From assembly GCA_964437945.1 (NCBI GenBank), contig CAYTJF010000011.1, forward strand, positions 1 to 45,490: a DNA stretch of 45,490 bases, in the 5' to 3' direction. The DNA is from Granulosicoccus sp964437945. Lineage in GTDB: Bacteria > Pseudomonadota > Gammaproteobacteria > Granulosicoccales > Granulosicoccaceae. Position 1 is the stretch's first letter. Each line of letters opens with the position of its first letter. The notes under the pieces are model-generated. The model worked only from the letters and a program-made list of their open reading frames with translations. It searched no databases and was not told the origin of the DNA. Positions 33,982 to 43,049 of the stretch are shown here, one piece after another. Position numbers and translations under genes: made by a program.

Positions 33982-35940
33982 CTAAACAGTCAACTCAGCA
34001 CGATCTTTGAATAAATCAAGCGCTTCTGGATTAGACAGCGCGTCAATGTTATCAACCGCTTCACCATGAACAATTTTACGCACGGCAAGCTCAACGATTT
34101 TACCGCTGCGAGTACGTGGAATATCGCTCACCTGCACAACCCGAGCTGGCACATGTCTGGGAGTAGCGTGGGTGCGAATATGGGCCTGAATTTTTTTAAT
34201 CAGCTCATCATCCAGTTGTATGCTTTCTCGCAACCGGACAAACAACACGACTCTGACATCGTTGTCCCACGATTGACCAATCACCAGTGATTCTACAACT
34301 TCATCAAACTGCTCTACTTGGCGGTATATCTCGGCAGTGCCGATACGAACCCCACCCGGATTGAGAACAGCATCTGAGCGCCCATAAATTATCATACCAG
34401 CGTTCTCAGTCAGGCTAATGTAATCGCCATGACACCAAATATTGTCAAAACGCTCAAAGTAGGCCGCTTTGTATCGGGAGCCATCTTCATCATTAAAAAA
34501 ACCGATTGGCATGCTGGGAAAAGGCTTTACACACACCAACTCGCCTTTTTGACCCGGTGGCAATGATTCACCGTTATCCGAATAGGATTGTACGTCCATG
34601 CCCAAACCGATACATTGCAACTCACCACGCACAACCGGCAAGGTCGGATTGCCCAGTGCAAAACAGGAAATGATATCTGTACCACCGGACATGGATGACA
34701 AACAGATGTCTTTGGCGATTTTGTCATAGACATAGTCGAAACTCTCTGGAACCAATGGCGAACCGGTCGAGAGTACAGACTTTAATTCAGGCAGCTGATG
34801 GGTTTTGGCTGGCTCTATGCCGGCTTTGTTACACGCATCTATAAACTTTGCCGATGTACCAAGGTAATGCATCCCGGATTGTTGCGCAAAATCAAATATC
34901 ACATTGCCGTCGGGATAAAACGGCGAACCGTCAAATAGCAGTAGTGTGGCTTCCACTGCCAGACCGGTTACCAGCCAGTTCCACATCATCCAGCCACAAG
35001 TGGTAAAAAAGAACACGCGCTCATCGGCCTGTACACCAACATGCATTTGATGTTCTTTAATGTTCTGTAACAGCGTACCGCCAGCGCCGTGAACAATACA
35101 CTTAGGCTTACCGGTGGTACCCGAACTGAACATAATAAACAGCGGGTGGTTGAACGGCAAAGATTCGGTTTGCAGCGCTTCATTTGAACCGTCATTAGCC
35201 AACAGTTCGAACGATGCTGATATGGCTTTGGCGCGACCGCTGAGCTCGCCTTGGCCAATGTAGCTAATAACAATCACTTTTTGAACGCTGGGCAGCTTTT
35301 CTGTTAACTCGCTGATGAGTTCAAGCGAATCATGTTTTTTACCGTTGTAATGATAACCATCGGCAGTGAACAATACTTTTGGTTCAATTTGTCCGAATCG
35401 ATCAAACACCCCGTTCAAACCAAAGTCCGGAGAACACGAAGACCAGACAGCGCCGATACTGGCAGTTGCCAACATAGCCACAATTGACTGCGGCATGTTG
35501 GGCACAAACCCCGCTACACGATCTCCGGCAACAACCCCTTCACCTCGAAGCGCTCGCGCCAATGATGCTACCTGTGAACGCAGCTGCGCATGAGTCAAAC
35601 TGAACTGATCACCATTTTCTGATTTAAATTCGATGGCAGGTGTGTCGTCATCGCGACGTAACAAATTCGCTGCATAGTTTAGTTTTGCATCAGGAAACCA
35701 GCTGGCGCCTGGCATCAGCAAAGCGTTAGAGAGAACACGTTGCCCCTTGGTTTCACACACAACACCATTAAAATCCCATAGTGCAGACCAGAAGTCTTCA
35801 GACTTCGAGACCGACCAGGCATGCAACTGCGGGTAGCTTTGTATGTTCAAATTGAATCTTTGATTAACAAAGGTTCGAAAGTGTTCAACAGGTGAACTGG
35901 CGACACGGTCAGCACTGGGTCGCCATAAAATATTATTCAT
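33982..35940 (-). CDS. aacS: Acetoacetate-CoA ligase
   Basis: A 652-aa ANL-family ligase. Motifs are the P-loop MFSSGTTGKPKCIVHGAGG, the CGWMMWNWLV block characteristic of acetoacetyl-CoA synthetases, LSTGSPL, the YGRSDAVLNPGGVRIGTAE hinge and the C-terminal PRTRSGKIVELAVRK with the catalytic Lys. Length is standard for the enzyme. It converts acetoacetate, ATP and CoA to acetoacetyl-CoA, AMP and PPi, feeding thiolysis or PHB-type metabolism. Start ATG 35940, 106 nt downstream of the thioesterase gene; it may be a separate transcript. Confidence 0.92.
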   Translation of the reverse strand: MNNILWRPSADRVASSPVEHFRTFVNQRFNLNIQSYPQLHAWSVSKSEDFWSALWDFNGVVCETKGQRVLSNALLMPGASWFPDAKLNYAANLLRRDDDTPAIEFKSENGDQFSLTHAQLRSQVASLARALRGEGVVAGDRVAGFVPNMPQSIVAMLATASIGAVWSSCSPDFGLNGVFDRFGQIEPKVLFTADGYHYNGKKHDSLELISELTEKLPSVQKVIVISYIGQGELSGRAKAISASFELLANDGSNEALQTESLPFNHPLFIMFSSGTTGKPKCIVHGAGGTLLQNIKEHQMHVGVQADERVFFFTTCGWMMWNWLVTGLAVEATLLLFDGSPFYPDGNVIFDFAQQSGMHYLGTSAKFIDACNKAGIEPAKTHQLPELKSVLSTGSPLVPESFDYVYDKIAKDICLSSMSGGTDIISCFALGNPTLPVVRGELQCIGLGMDVQSYSDNGESLPPGQKGELVCVKPFPSMPIGFFNDEDGSRYKAAYFERFDNIWCHGDYISLTENAGMIIYGRSDAVLNPGGVRIGTAEIYRQVEQFDEVVESLVIGQSWDNDVRVVLFVRLRESIQLDDELIKKIQAHIRTHATPRHVPARVVQVSDIPRTRSGKIVELAVRKIVHGEAVDNIDALSNPEALDLFKDRAELTV

Positions 35941-35956
35941 TTCAATTTGCTCATAA

Positions 35957-35984
35957 GAACATACTCATTAGAATATACTCATTG
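35957..35984. repeat. 14-nt tandem duplication upstream of aacS
   Basis: GAACATACTCATTA (35957-35970) and GAATATACTCATTG (35971-35984) lie in the leader of the acetoacetyl-CoA ligase gene. A less regular GTATCA/CAGCAG repetition follows up to the thioesterase stop. Confidence 0.6.
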
Positions 35985-36046
35985 ACTATATATATTCGTC
36001 GGTATTATTCATCAGCACCAATTATTAGTATCAATTGTCAGCAGTA

Positions 36047-36493
36047 TCAGTCATCAGCCGACCTGTTCAGCTCACCATCCAAATCTTGCGCAACTGCTCG
36101 TGGCTCACCACGTTCATCCAGAGCAACAAATGTGAATAGCCCTTCGGTCACTTTCACCGCTTTTTCCAAACGTCGACGCCGTACCCAGGTTTCCACAAGC
36201 ACGGTTATCGATGTAGTACCAATACGGTGTGTTGCACAATAACAACTGACTTCATCTCCAACAAAAACGGGCAGATGAAACTGCATGGCCGTAATGGCCA
36301 CAGTAGAGACTCGTCCCTGTGCCACGTAGTACGCATGACTACCACCGGCCAAATCCATCTGTGACAGAATCCAGCCACCGAAGATATCACCAGCCGGGTT
36401 GGTATCGGCCGGCATGGCGATGGTTCGCATGGACGGGGTTGTTGTATCCTTATCAATGACCGTGTTTATTTCAGCAGTATCTGTATCAGACAT
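36047..36493 (-). CDS. Acyl-CoA thioesterase, YciA type (hotdog fold)
   Basis: A 148-aa single-hotdog thioesterase. The family signature NPAGDIFGGWILSQMDLAGG contains the catalytic Asp, followed by VAITAMQFHLPVFVGDEVSCYC and the long strand TSITVLVETWVRRR. It hydrolyses short to long acyl-CoAs, relieving CoA sequestration. It sits 5 nt after the PaaK-like ligase gene, and such a pairing suggests it recycles CoA from dead-end thioesters made in the same pathway. Confidence 0.88.
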   Translation of the reverse strand: MSDTDTAEINTVIDKDTTTPSMRTIAMPADTNPAGDIFGGWILSQMDLAGGSHAYYVAQGRVSTVAITAMQFHLPVFVGDEVSCYCATHRIGTTSITVLVETWVRRRRLEKAVKVTEGLFTFVALDERGEPRAVAQDLDGELNRSADD

Positions 36494-36498
36494 ACTCG

Positions 36499-37752
36499 TT
36501 ACCCAACCTCACGCTGATCATCTACGACAACGCCATCGTTTGGTAGCGGCGTATCTTGCCACTGAATATCGCCACTAAGCCCAGTTAGGCGTTTCAGAGA
36601 ATCTTTTAACGCATCGCTGTTGACTGACTCGCCACCAGCAGAATCAGTTGTGTTAACTTGCAAAGTCATGACATCTTTGTTGTCATCGCGGGTGACTACC
36701 AGTCGCAACTGCGACACTTCAGGATGCGCTTTTCGCAGCGCTTGAATTTGGGTAGGATCAACAAACATGCCGCGTACCTTGGTGCGCTGATCTGCCCTTC
36801 CCATCCAGCCTTTTATGCGCCGCGCTGTTCGACCACACGGGCTTGGCTCATCAATAAATGCTGATAGGTCACCAGTAGCAAATCGCACCAGCGGATAATC
36901 AGGGTGCAGACGGGTAACTACCATTTCGCCAACCTCACCCGCATCGACCGGGTCCCCACTGCCTGGCTTGACGATCTCTACAATCAAATGTTCATTTAAT
37001 AGCATGCCCGGATGAACAACCCCGTCTGTGGCTGTTTCGTAGGCTATAACACCCAGGTCGGCGGTGGCGTAGCATTGCTGCACAGCAATGCCGCGTTGAT
37101 CAAAATCTTTGCGCATAGCCGGAAACAAAGGCCCACCAGAGACCATGGCGCGCTTTAAAGCAGGCAAATAAACCATCAATTCATCTGCTTTGGTTAACAC
37201 ATTAAGCAAATAGTCAGGCGTACCAACAAAGGCTGAGGCTGCGAAGGTCTGCATGGTTTCTATTTGCTGCTCTGTTGAGCTGGTACCTGATGGAAAAACA
37301 CTGCATCCCAATGCTCGAGCACCTTCATCAAGCATAAAGCCACCGGGAGTGACGTGATATGAAAAGGTATTGTGTACTCGATCACCGCGACGAAACCCTG
37401 CCGCATGCAACGCGCGCGCTGCTTCCCATGGGTCGACCACACCGACCTGAGGTTCCCACACGGGTCCCGGTGACATAAAAACACGACAGCCCTCAAGCCC
37501 ACTTTCATTGACAAAGCCACCAAATGGCGGGTGTTTAGCCTGAGCCTCCATAAGGGCAGACTTTCTGAGCACAGGAAGCTGTTGCAGAGATTGTTCATCG
37601 TTGATGACCGATAGATCAATACCGGCGAGATGCTCTGCCAACCCGGGACAGTTTTGCACGGCACTTTGCAGATGCTGAGCCAAGTTTGCAAATTGCGCTT
37701 GCGCACGAATGCCGGGTTCCTGGGTGTCTAGTTCGTCGTAGTACTCGCTCAA
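36499..37752 (-). CDS. Phenylacetate-CoA ligase-like adenylate-forming enzyme (PaaK family)
   Basis: A 417-aa ANL ligase of the PaaK type. It starts MSEYYDELDTQEP, the usual beginning in this subgroup, which supports the TTG start at 37752. Motifs: GRVHNTFSYH-like RVHNTFSYHVTPGGFMLD, FPSGTSSTEQQI, ATADLGVIAYE and GWMGRADQRTKVRGMFVDP. It activates an aryl or related carboxylic acid to its CoA ester. The position downstream of a Liv-type importer suggests it activates the imported acid, complementing the ligase at the operon head. Confidence 0.85.
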   Translation of the reverse strand: MSEYYDELDTQEPGIRAQAQFANLAQHLQSAVQNCPGLAEHLAGIDLSVINDEQSLQQLPVLRKSALMEAQAKHPPFGGFVNESGLEGCRVFMSPGPVWEPQVGVVDPWEAARALHAAGFRRGDRVHNTFSYHVTPGGFMLDEGARALGCSVFPSGTSSTEQQIETMQTFAASAFVGTPDYLLNVLTKADELMVYLPALKRAMVSGGPLFPAMRKDFDQRGIAVQQCYATADLGVIAYETATDGVVHPGMLLNEHLIVEIVKPGSGDPVDAGEVGEMVVTRLHPDYPLVRFATGDLSAFIDEPSPCGRTARRIKGWMGRADQRTKVRGMFVDPTQIQALRKAHPEVSQLRLVVTRDDNKDVMTLQVNTTDSAGGESVNSDALKDSLKRLTGLSGDIQWQDTPLPNDGVVVDDQREVG

Positions 37753-37803
37753 CAGACCAATACTCTCGGGTGTGGGTGTACCGGTATTATACGATGGGTA
37801 AGA

Positions 37804-38634
37804 TCAAGCTAACCAGCGTTTACGACGCTTATAGTGTTTGACATTTCTGAAACTTCTACGCCCTTCACCACCGGTGCCAAGATAAAACTCTTTTACATCA
37901 GCATTGTCGCGCAGTTCTTCTCCTGAACCATCAAGCACGACTCGCCCGGATTCAAGAATATAACCATAGGTGGCATAGCGCAGCGCAATATTGGTGTTTT
38001 GTTCGGCCAGTAGAAAAGACACACCGGTATCCTGGTTGAGCTGTTGAACAATATCGAATATTTCTTCCACCAATTGCGGTGCAAGACCCATTGATGGTTC
38101 GTCGAGCAAGATCATTTTGGGTCGCGACATCAGTGCTCGACCTATGGCACACATCTGCTGTTCGCCGCCAGAAGTGTAGCCAGCTTGCGAGCCTCTTCTT
38201 TCACCCAAACGTGGGAAATAGTTGTAGACCATCTCCATGTCTTCTCGTATGGCAGCCTTGCCGTCTTTTCGGGTAAAGGCACCTGTCATTAAGTTCTCTT
38301 CAATGGTCAGATGCTCAAAACAGTGCCGACCTTCCATAACTTGAATGCAGCCGCGCCGAACCAGCACGTTGGGTGATAGCGCCTGAATTTGTTTGCCTTC
38401 GAATTCAATTGAGCCTTTGGTGACCTCACCGCGTTCGGCCTGTAATAAATTTGAAACCGCTTTTAAAGTGGTTGTTTTGCCCGCCCCGTTCGCGCCGAGC
38501 AAGGCAACTATTCCGCCTTTGGGTACTTGAAGCGACACACCCTTGAGTACCAATATCACGTGATCGTAGATGACCTCAATGTTGTTCACATTGAGTATAT
38601 TATCTACATCGTTTTGACTATTGGCTTTAGCCAC
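37804..38634 (-). CDS. Liv-type ABC importer ATPase (LivF-like)
   Basis: A 276-aa ATPase. Walker A is GANGAGKTT, the signature TSGGEQQMCAIGRAL, Walker B ILLDEPSMGLAP (Glu intact), then LLAEQNTNIAL with the LivF Gln in the switch. The C-terminal extension is basic (RSFRNVKHYKRRKRW). It begins with GTG 38634; I see no in-frame ATG before Walker A. It is separated from the SBP gene by 109 nt. Confidence 0.9.
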   Translation of the reverse strand: MAKANSQNDVDNILNVNNIEVIYDHVILVLKGVSLQVPKGGIVALLGANGAGKTTTLKAVSNLLQAERGEVTKGSIEFEGKQIQALSPNVLVRRGCIQVMEGRHCFEHLTIEENLMTGAFTRKDGKAAIREDMEMVYNYFPRLGERRGSQAGYTSGGEQQMCAIGRALMSRPKMILLDEPSMGLAPQLVEEIFDIVQQLNQDTGVSFLLAEQNTNIALRYATYGYILESGRVVLDGSGEELRDNADVKEFYLGTGGEGRRSFRNVKHYKRRKRWLA

Positions 38635-38743
38635 AAGAGTGTGCTCGCTTTTTCATGAAATTAAAAATCCAATTAACATATAACTTCGATCAACATATAA
38701 ATTCAGTCGGTGCATAAACTCAGCCAACTGACTAGATGACGAC

Positions 38744-40045
38744 TTAGCTACAGGTTTGTCCAACCCAATCAGGTTTGTCAGACACATACTTATCAGCAGC
38801 TTCTTCAAGCAATGGTCTAACCGTATCGTTCATAGGTTCGATCAGATCAGTTACTTTTTCCCAGTCCGAGCCGGTCCACTGTTGCAAGAATACCGAACCG
38901 GCTCCCTCGTGATCTGCACAGCTGCCTTTGACCTCGCCGGTAAAACCTTCTAGCCCAAGCTCTTTGAGGCGCGCCTGATCAAGGTTGATGTTTTCCAGAC
39001 CGTCACGCATATCAGCACCGGTTATTGAAGCATTGCCGGTTTTTTCCTGCGCAATCATGATGGCCTCAGCCAGTACAACCGCGTTGAACATACCCCGGTT
39101 ATAGAGTACGTTGCCAACGTCATCAGGTGATGCAACTTTACTGTTACCCTTTTCCACCACGTGCGTCAGAATATCCTGAACCGCCGGAAAATCCTGACCA
39201 ATGCCTGAGAAATTGGCTGCCAGGTAGCCTTTGCCAGATTCACCGACCGCGTTTAAGTCATTGTGAGAACCTGCCCACCAGTTACCAATAAAACGATCAA
39301 GCGGGAAGCGGATTTTTGCAGCCTCTTTAACAGCCGTTGGATTCATTGCGCCCCAGCCCCACATAACCATCCAATCTGGTTGGTCCTTGCGAACGTTCAA
39401 CCATTGAGCTGACTGGTTTTGCATCTCTTTACCACCAACAGGGTACTTCGCTAACTCAAACCCCATGGATTCGGAAAGATTTTCAAGCAATGGCAGAGGC
39501 TCCTTTCCGTAACCCACATCAAGATAAATAAATCCAATTTTCTTGTCTTTTACACCACCATTTGCATCGATGTACTTCAGGATGGACGACATCTGATTCC
39601 AATACGTTGTTGGATACACGAAAGTCCAGGGGAATTTTTCACCGATCGCTGCAGCAGACAAACCATACCCCATAGAGAACACCGGTATCTGATCGACGGG
39701 GGCTTTGGGTATTAGCGCAAGCGTGATGCCCGTTGATAATGGGTTATAAGCCAAGGCACCTTTATCCTTCGTGGCTTCGTAACACTCGACACCTTTTTGC
39801 GTGTTGTATGCCGTTTCACACTCTTCAACGATCACTTTTGCGCCGCCAATGCCACCGTCACGCTCATTAAGCATGTTGAAGTAATCAGCGAAGCCATCAG
39901 CGAATGGAATACCACCGCCGGCAAAAGGACCAGTACGATAAGTCAGTGACGGTATAAACAGCGTGTCCTCTGCTTGAGCCACTGGCATAAATGCAGCGAA
40001 GGCTGCCACAGCAATGGCACTACAGCCCAACTTTTTAATATTCAT
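38744..40045 (-). CDS. ABC substrate-binding protein, Liv type
   Basis: A 433-aa periplasmic protein. Signal peptide MNIKKLGCSAIAVAAFAAF ends VAQA-EDT. The mature type I binding fold begins LFIPSLTYRTGPFAGGGIPF and contains the Cys-paired EECETAYNTQKGVECYE region and NWWAGSHNDL. The start is ATG 40045, not the longer frame from 40087, because GGAGA lies 6 nt upstream and the signal peptide begins exactly there. The GPFAGGGIPFADG type is common next to AMP-ligases and PaaK-like ligases, suggesting an organic or aromatic acid rather than an amino acid. Confidence 0.9.
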   Translation of the reverse strand: MNIKKLGCSAIAVAAFAAFMPVAQAEDTLFIPSLTYRTGPFAGGGIPFADGFADYFNMLNERDGGIGGAKVIVEECETAYNTQKGVECYEATKDKGALAYNPLSTGITLALIPKAPVDQIPVFSMGYGLSAAAIGEKFPWTFVYPTTYWNQMSSILKYIDANGGVKDKKIGFIYLDVGYGKEPLPLLENLSESMGFELAKYPVGGKEMQNQSAQWLNVRKDQPDWMVMWGWGAMNPTAVKEAAKIRFPLDRFIGNWWAGSHNDLNAVGESGKGYLAANFSGIGQDFPAVQDILTHVVEKGNSKVASPDDVGNVLYNRGMFNAVVLAEAIMIAQEKTGNASITGADMRDGLENINLDQARLKELGLEGFTGEVKGSCADHEGAGSVFLQQWTGSDWEKVTDLIEPMNDTVRPLLEEAADKYVSDKPDWVGQTCS

Positions 40046-40156
40046 AGATTCTCCAAGTCTCCAATAGTAACAACATATATTCGACATATTCGCGACACTA
40101 GTGTCATACTTTCATCGCGTTTTCTATCGCGTTTTCCTACAACTAAAATCTACCCG
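40046..40156. other. Spacer with tandem duplication and palindrome
   Basis: Between livM and the SBP gene. ATCGCGTTTTCT (40114-40125) is followed by ATCGCGTTTTCC (40126-40137), a 12-nt tandem pair. GACACTAGTGTC (40094-40105) is a perfect 12-nt palindrome, possibly a binding site or processing hairpin that adjusts SBP expression relative to the permeases. Confidence 0.5.
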
Positions 40157-41239
40157 CTAACTTGCATACGGGAAGGGCCAGGTTCGCAGTTTCTCTTTAC
40201 CAACACGCCACAAACGCGCAAGCCCATGAGGTTCTACGATAAGAAAAAATATAATCAATACACCAATGACAATTGAGCTAATGTGTTCCATCGTCGCAGC
40301 TAATATGTCCAATTCAAACGCGGGAGGTATGGCACGCAGGATTACCGGCAACACCCATATAAAAGCCGCGCCCATAAAGCAGCCAGTTAGCGACCCCATT
40401 CCACCAATGATGACCATGAACAAGAACAGAAACGAATGATTGATATCGAAAGATTCAACTTCTGCAGAGCCCAACCAGAAGAAGACCATTAGTGCACCGG
40501 CAACACCGCAGTAGTAACTGGAAAAAGCAAACGCTGATAACTTGGCGTACAAGGGGCGTACACCCATAAGCTCTGCGGCGATATCCATATCGCGTATCAT
40601 CATCCACGAGCGACCAATTCGACCACGCAGCACGTTTGCAGCGATCAAGGTCATAATGGAAACAACGATGAGAATAACCATGTATCGGGTTGTCGCTGTA
40701 GCTTGTGGGCCGGTGATTGTCAGTCCAAACAACAAGCGTTGCGGCACTTCTATGGCACCTGAATCATTGTAGTTGTACAACCAGCCAATTCGAATGAAAC
40801 ACCATTCAAGAAAAAACTGCGCTGCAAGTGTTGTTATAGCCAGATACAGACCCTTTATGCGCAGACTGGGTAAACCAAAAATTACCCCGATACCTGCAGC
40901 GAAAAAACCGGAGAGCAATAACACAATCAAAATATTTAAATCTGGAAACAGACTTGTCATTTTGTAGCAACTGTAAGCACCAACGCCCATAAAAGCACCG
41001 GTGCCAAGCGATAGTTGGCCTGCATACCCCATTAAAATGTTGAGCCCTATTGTTGCCAGCGAAAACACCAGAAACGGAATCATGATTGAGCTAAGAAAAA
41101 ACTCACTAGCAAACAGCGGTATTACTACAAAGGCAACAGCTAAGACCAGTATTAAACCAATACGATCTTGTGCAATAGGCAATAACGCCTGATCTGCAGC
41201 GTAGGTGGTTTTAAATTGTCCTGCTTCACGGTATAGCAT
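40157..41239 (-). CDS. Liv-type ABC importer permease (LivM-like)
   Basis: A 360-aa inner-membrane protein. The conserved block GYAGQLSLGTGAFMGVGAYS lies near residues 70-90, the cytoplasmic loop region near RIGRSWMMIRDMDIAAELMG at about 200-220 (written in pieces), and GGMGSLTGCFMGAAFIWVLP near the end. I take ATG 41239, which overlaps the LivH stop by one base (TGATG); a longer frame from 41356 would overlap LivH by 118 nt. Confidence 0.9.
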   Translation of the reverse strand: MLYREAGQFKTTYAADQALLPIAQDRIGLILVLAVAFVVIPLFASEFFLSSIMIPFLVFSLATIGLNILMGYAGQLSLGTGAFMGVGAYSCYKMTSLFPDLNILIVLLLSGFFAAGIGVIFGLPSLRIKGLYLAITTLAAQFFLEWCFIRIGWLYNYNDSGAIEVPQRLLFGLTITGPQATATTRYMVILIVVSIMTLIAANVLRGRIGRSWMMIRDMDIAAELMGVRPLYAKLSAFAFSSYYCGVAGALMVFFWLGSAEVESFDINHSFLFLFMVIIGGMGSLTGCFMGAAFIWVLPVILRAIPPAFELDILAATMEHISSIVIGVLIIFFLIVEPHGLARLWRVGKEKLRTWPFPYAS

Positions 41240-42207
41240 CAGACTCTCTCTATATGACGTTCGCCGAACATGCCCTGCGGCCGGAACAGTAAAAAGATAA
41301 GCGCGAGTACGTAGGCGAACCAGGCTTCCACTCCACCACCAAACATGGGTCCCCAATACACTTCAAAGAGCTTCTCACCAATACCAACAATCAAACCACC
41401 AACGATGGCACCAGGTACTGACGTGAACCCACCTAAAATAAGTACTGCCAACGCTTTCAATGCAATGATTTCCAATGCGAACGATACATCTGATCGTGCA
41501 CCCCACATAATTCCGGTGACCAGTGCCACTATACCAGCGGCAAACCAGACAATAGCCCAGATCTGGTTCAGTGATATGCCTACCGACAACGCGGCCTGAT
41601 GGTCATCAGCCACCGCACGTAAGGCCCGTCCAATTCGTGTGCGTGAAAAGAACAAAGCCAGTGATGCGACCATGATAATGGCAATGACTGCCGCAGCAAT
41701 ATCGATGTGCTGAAATATGATGATGCCATCGAACACTTCTATATCTGTGGAGCCGGTGGATAACCCAAGCTCTTCGGTAATCATGGATTTTGGCTCACCA
41801 CCAAAAAACAGTTGCCCCGCACCTTTTAGTACCAGCGTTAAACCGATCGTAGCCATAAGCAAGATGGCTTCATGCTGGTTGACCAGTTTACGCAGAACCA
41901 CTCGCTCAATTGACAAAGCTAACAGGCCCATGATGCCGATCGTCAGAATCAGCGCAAGCCAGGCCGGCACACCCAGATCGAACAGGCTGACCAACACCAA
42001 CGCTGCGAATACCACCATGATGCCTTGAGCAAAATTAAAAACAGCAGACGCCTTATAAATAAGCACAAAGCCTAACGCGATAAGTGCATACAAAATGCCT
42101 GAAACAAAGCCTTCCCAAATGACTTGCAATAAGAAGTCAGGTAACGAGAGCATGTCGCGGAACGGTGCGAGCAATGCCATATCCAAAGCACTGAATAGCT
42201 TTTCCAT
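41239..42207 (-). CDS. Liv-type ABC importer permease (LivH-like)
   Basis: A 322-aa protein with about 8 helices. Signature block ALIALGFVLIYKASAVFNFAQG occurs near residues 40-62 (as FVLIYKASAVFNFAQG), the coupling region RTRIGRALRAVADDHQAALS near 186-206 and ALAVLILGGFTSVPGAIVGG near 255. It shares one nucleotide with the LivG stop and one with the LivM start, so the three are translationally coupled. Confidence 0.9.
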   Translation of the reverse strand: MEKLFSALDMALLAPFRDMLSLPDFLLQVIWEGFVSGILYALIALGFVLIYKASAVFNFAQGIMVVFAALVLVSLFDLGVPAWLALILTIGIMGLLALSIERVVLRKLVNQHEAILLMATIGLTLVLKGAGQLFFGGEPKSMITEELGLSTGSTDIEVFDGIIIFQHIDIAAAVIAIIMVASLALFFSRTRIGRALRAVADDHQAALSVGISLNQIWAIVWFAAGIVALVTGIMWGARSDVSFALEIIALKALAVLILGGFTSVPGAIVGGLIVGIGEKLFEVYWGPMFGGGVEAWFAYVLALIFLLFRPQGMFGERHIERV

Positions 42208-43049
42208 CAGCTCGCAACTCCCAAATAGGCATCTATGACGTTTTGATTGCTTTGTACCTCTGAAGGCGTACCATCGGCAATTTTTTGCCCGTAGTCGAGC
42301 ACCACGACCCGGTCGGCCAGGTCCATAACCACACCCATATCATGTTCAATGAGCGCAATAGTGGTTCCGAACTCACTGTTCAGATCAAGAATAAATCGAC
42401 TCATGTCTTCCTTTTCTTCCAGATTCATTCCGGCCATGGGTTCATCAAGCAATAACAACTCAGGTTCCATCGCCATTGCTCGACCCAGCTCAACGCGTTT
42501 CTGCAGACCATAGGGAAGTTTGCCCACTGGTTGCTTTCGAATGTGGGCTATTTCGAGAAAGTCTATTATTGTTTCAACATACTCTCGATGCTCAATTTCC
42601 TCTGTTCTGGCAGGACCTACGTGTAACATCTGCCATAGTAAGCCGCGATTCATTTTTAACGAACGGCCAGACATAATGTTATCGAGGGTACTCATACCGG
42701 AGAACAAAGCAACATTTTGAAAAGTGCGAGCAATCCCGGACGATGCCGCCATGTATGGTTTCATTTTTTTGCGCGCACGGCCTTTATAACTAATACGCCC
42801 GTGCTGGGGATGGTAGAAGCCGTTGATGACGTTAAGCATGGAGGTTTTACCGGCACCGTTGGGGCCAATGATGGCGCGAATTTCACCTTTTTGAATATCG
42901 AATGAAACATCGCTAATGGCTTTTACACCACCGAACGTCAGCGTTACATTGGCTACTGACAATAACACCTCTTTTGCCGGGCTGGATGCATCATCGACAA
43001 CACCTGCAATAGTCGGTTCCGCTTCTGGCACATCTAAATGCGCACTCAT
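42207..43049 (-). CDS. Liv-type ABC importer ATPase (LivG-like)
   Basis: A 280-aa ATPase. Walker A GPNGAGKTS, signature LPYGLQKRVELGRAM, Walker B LLLLDEPMAGM with Glu, switch IEHDMGVVMDL. The first 28 residues are an extra acidic tail relative to LivG. It overlaps the ligase gene by 4 nt. Together with 37804, 40157 and 41239 it makes one complete importer. Confidence 0.9.
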   Translation of the reverse strand: MSAHLDVPEAEPTIAGVVDDASSPAKEVLLSVANVTLTFGGVKAISDVSFDIQKGEIRAIIGPNGAGKTSMLNVINGFYHPQHGRISYKGRARKKMKPYMAASSGIARTFQNVALFSGMSTLDNIMSGRSLKMNRGLLWQMLHVGPARTEEIEHREYVETIIDFLEIAHIRKQPVGKLPYGLQKRVELGRAMAMEPELLLLDEPMAGMNLEEKEDMSRFILDLNSEFGTTIALIEHDMGVVMDLADRVVVLDYGQKIADGTPSEVQSNQNVIDAYLGVAS

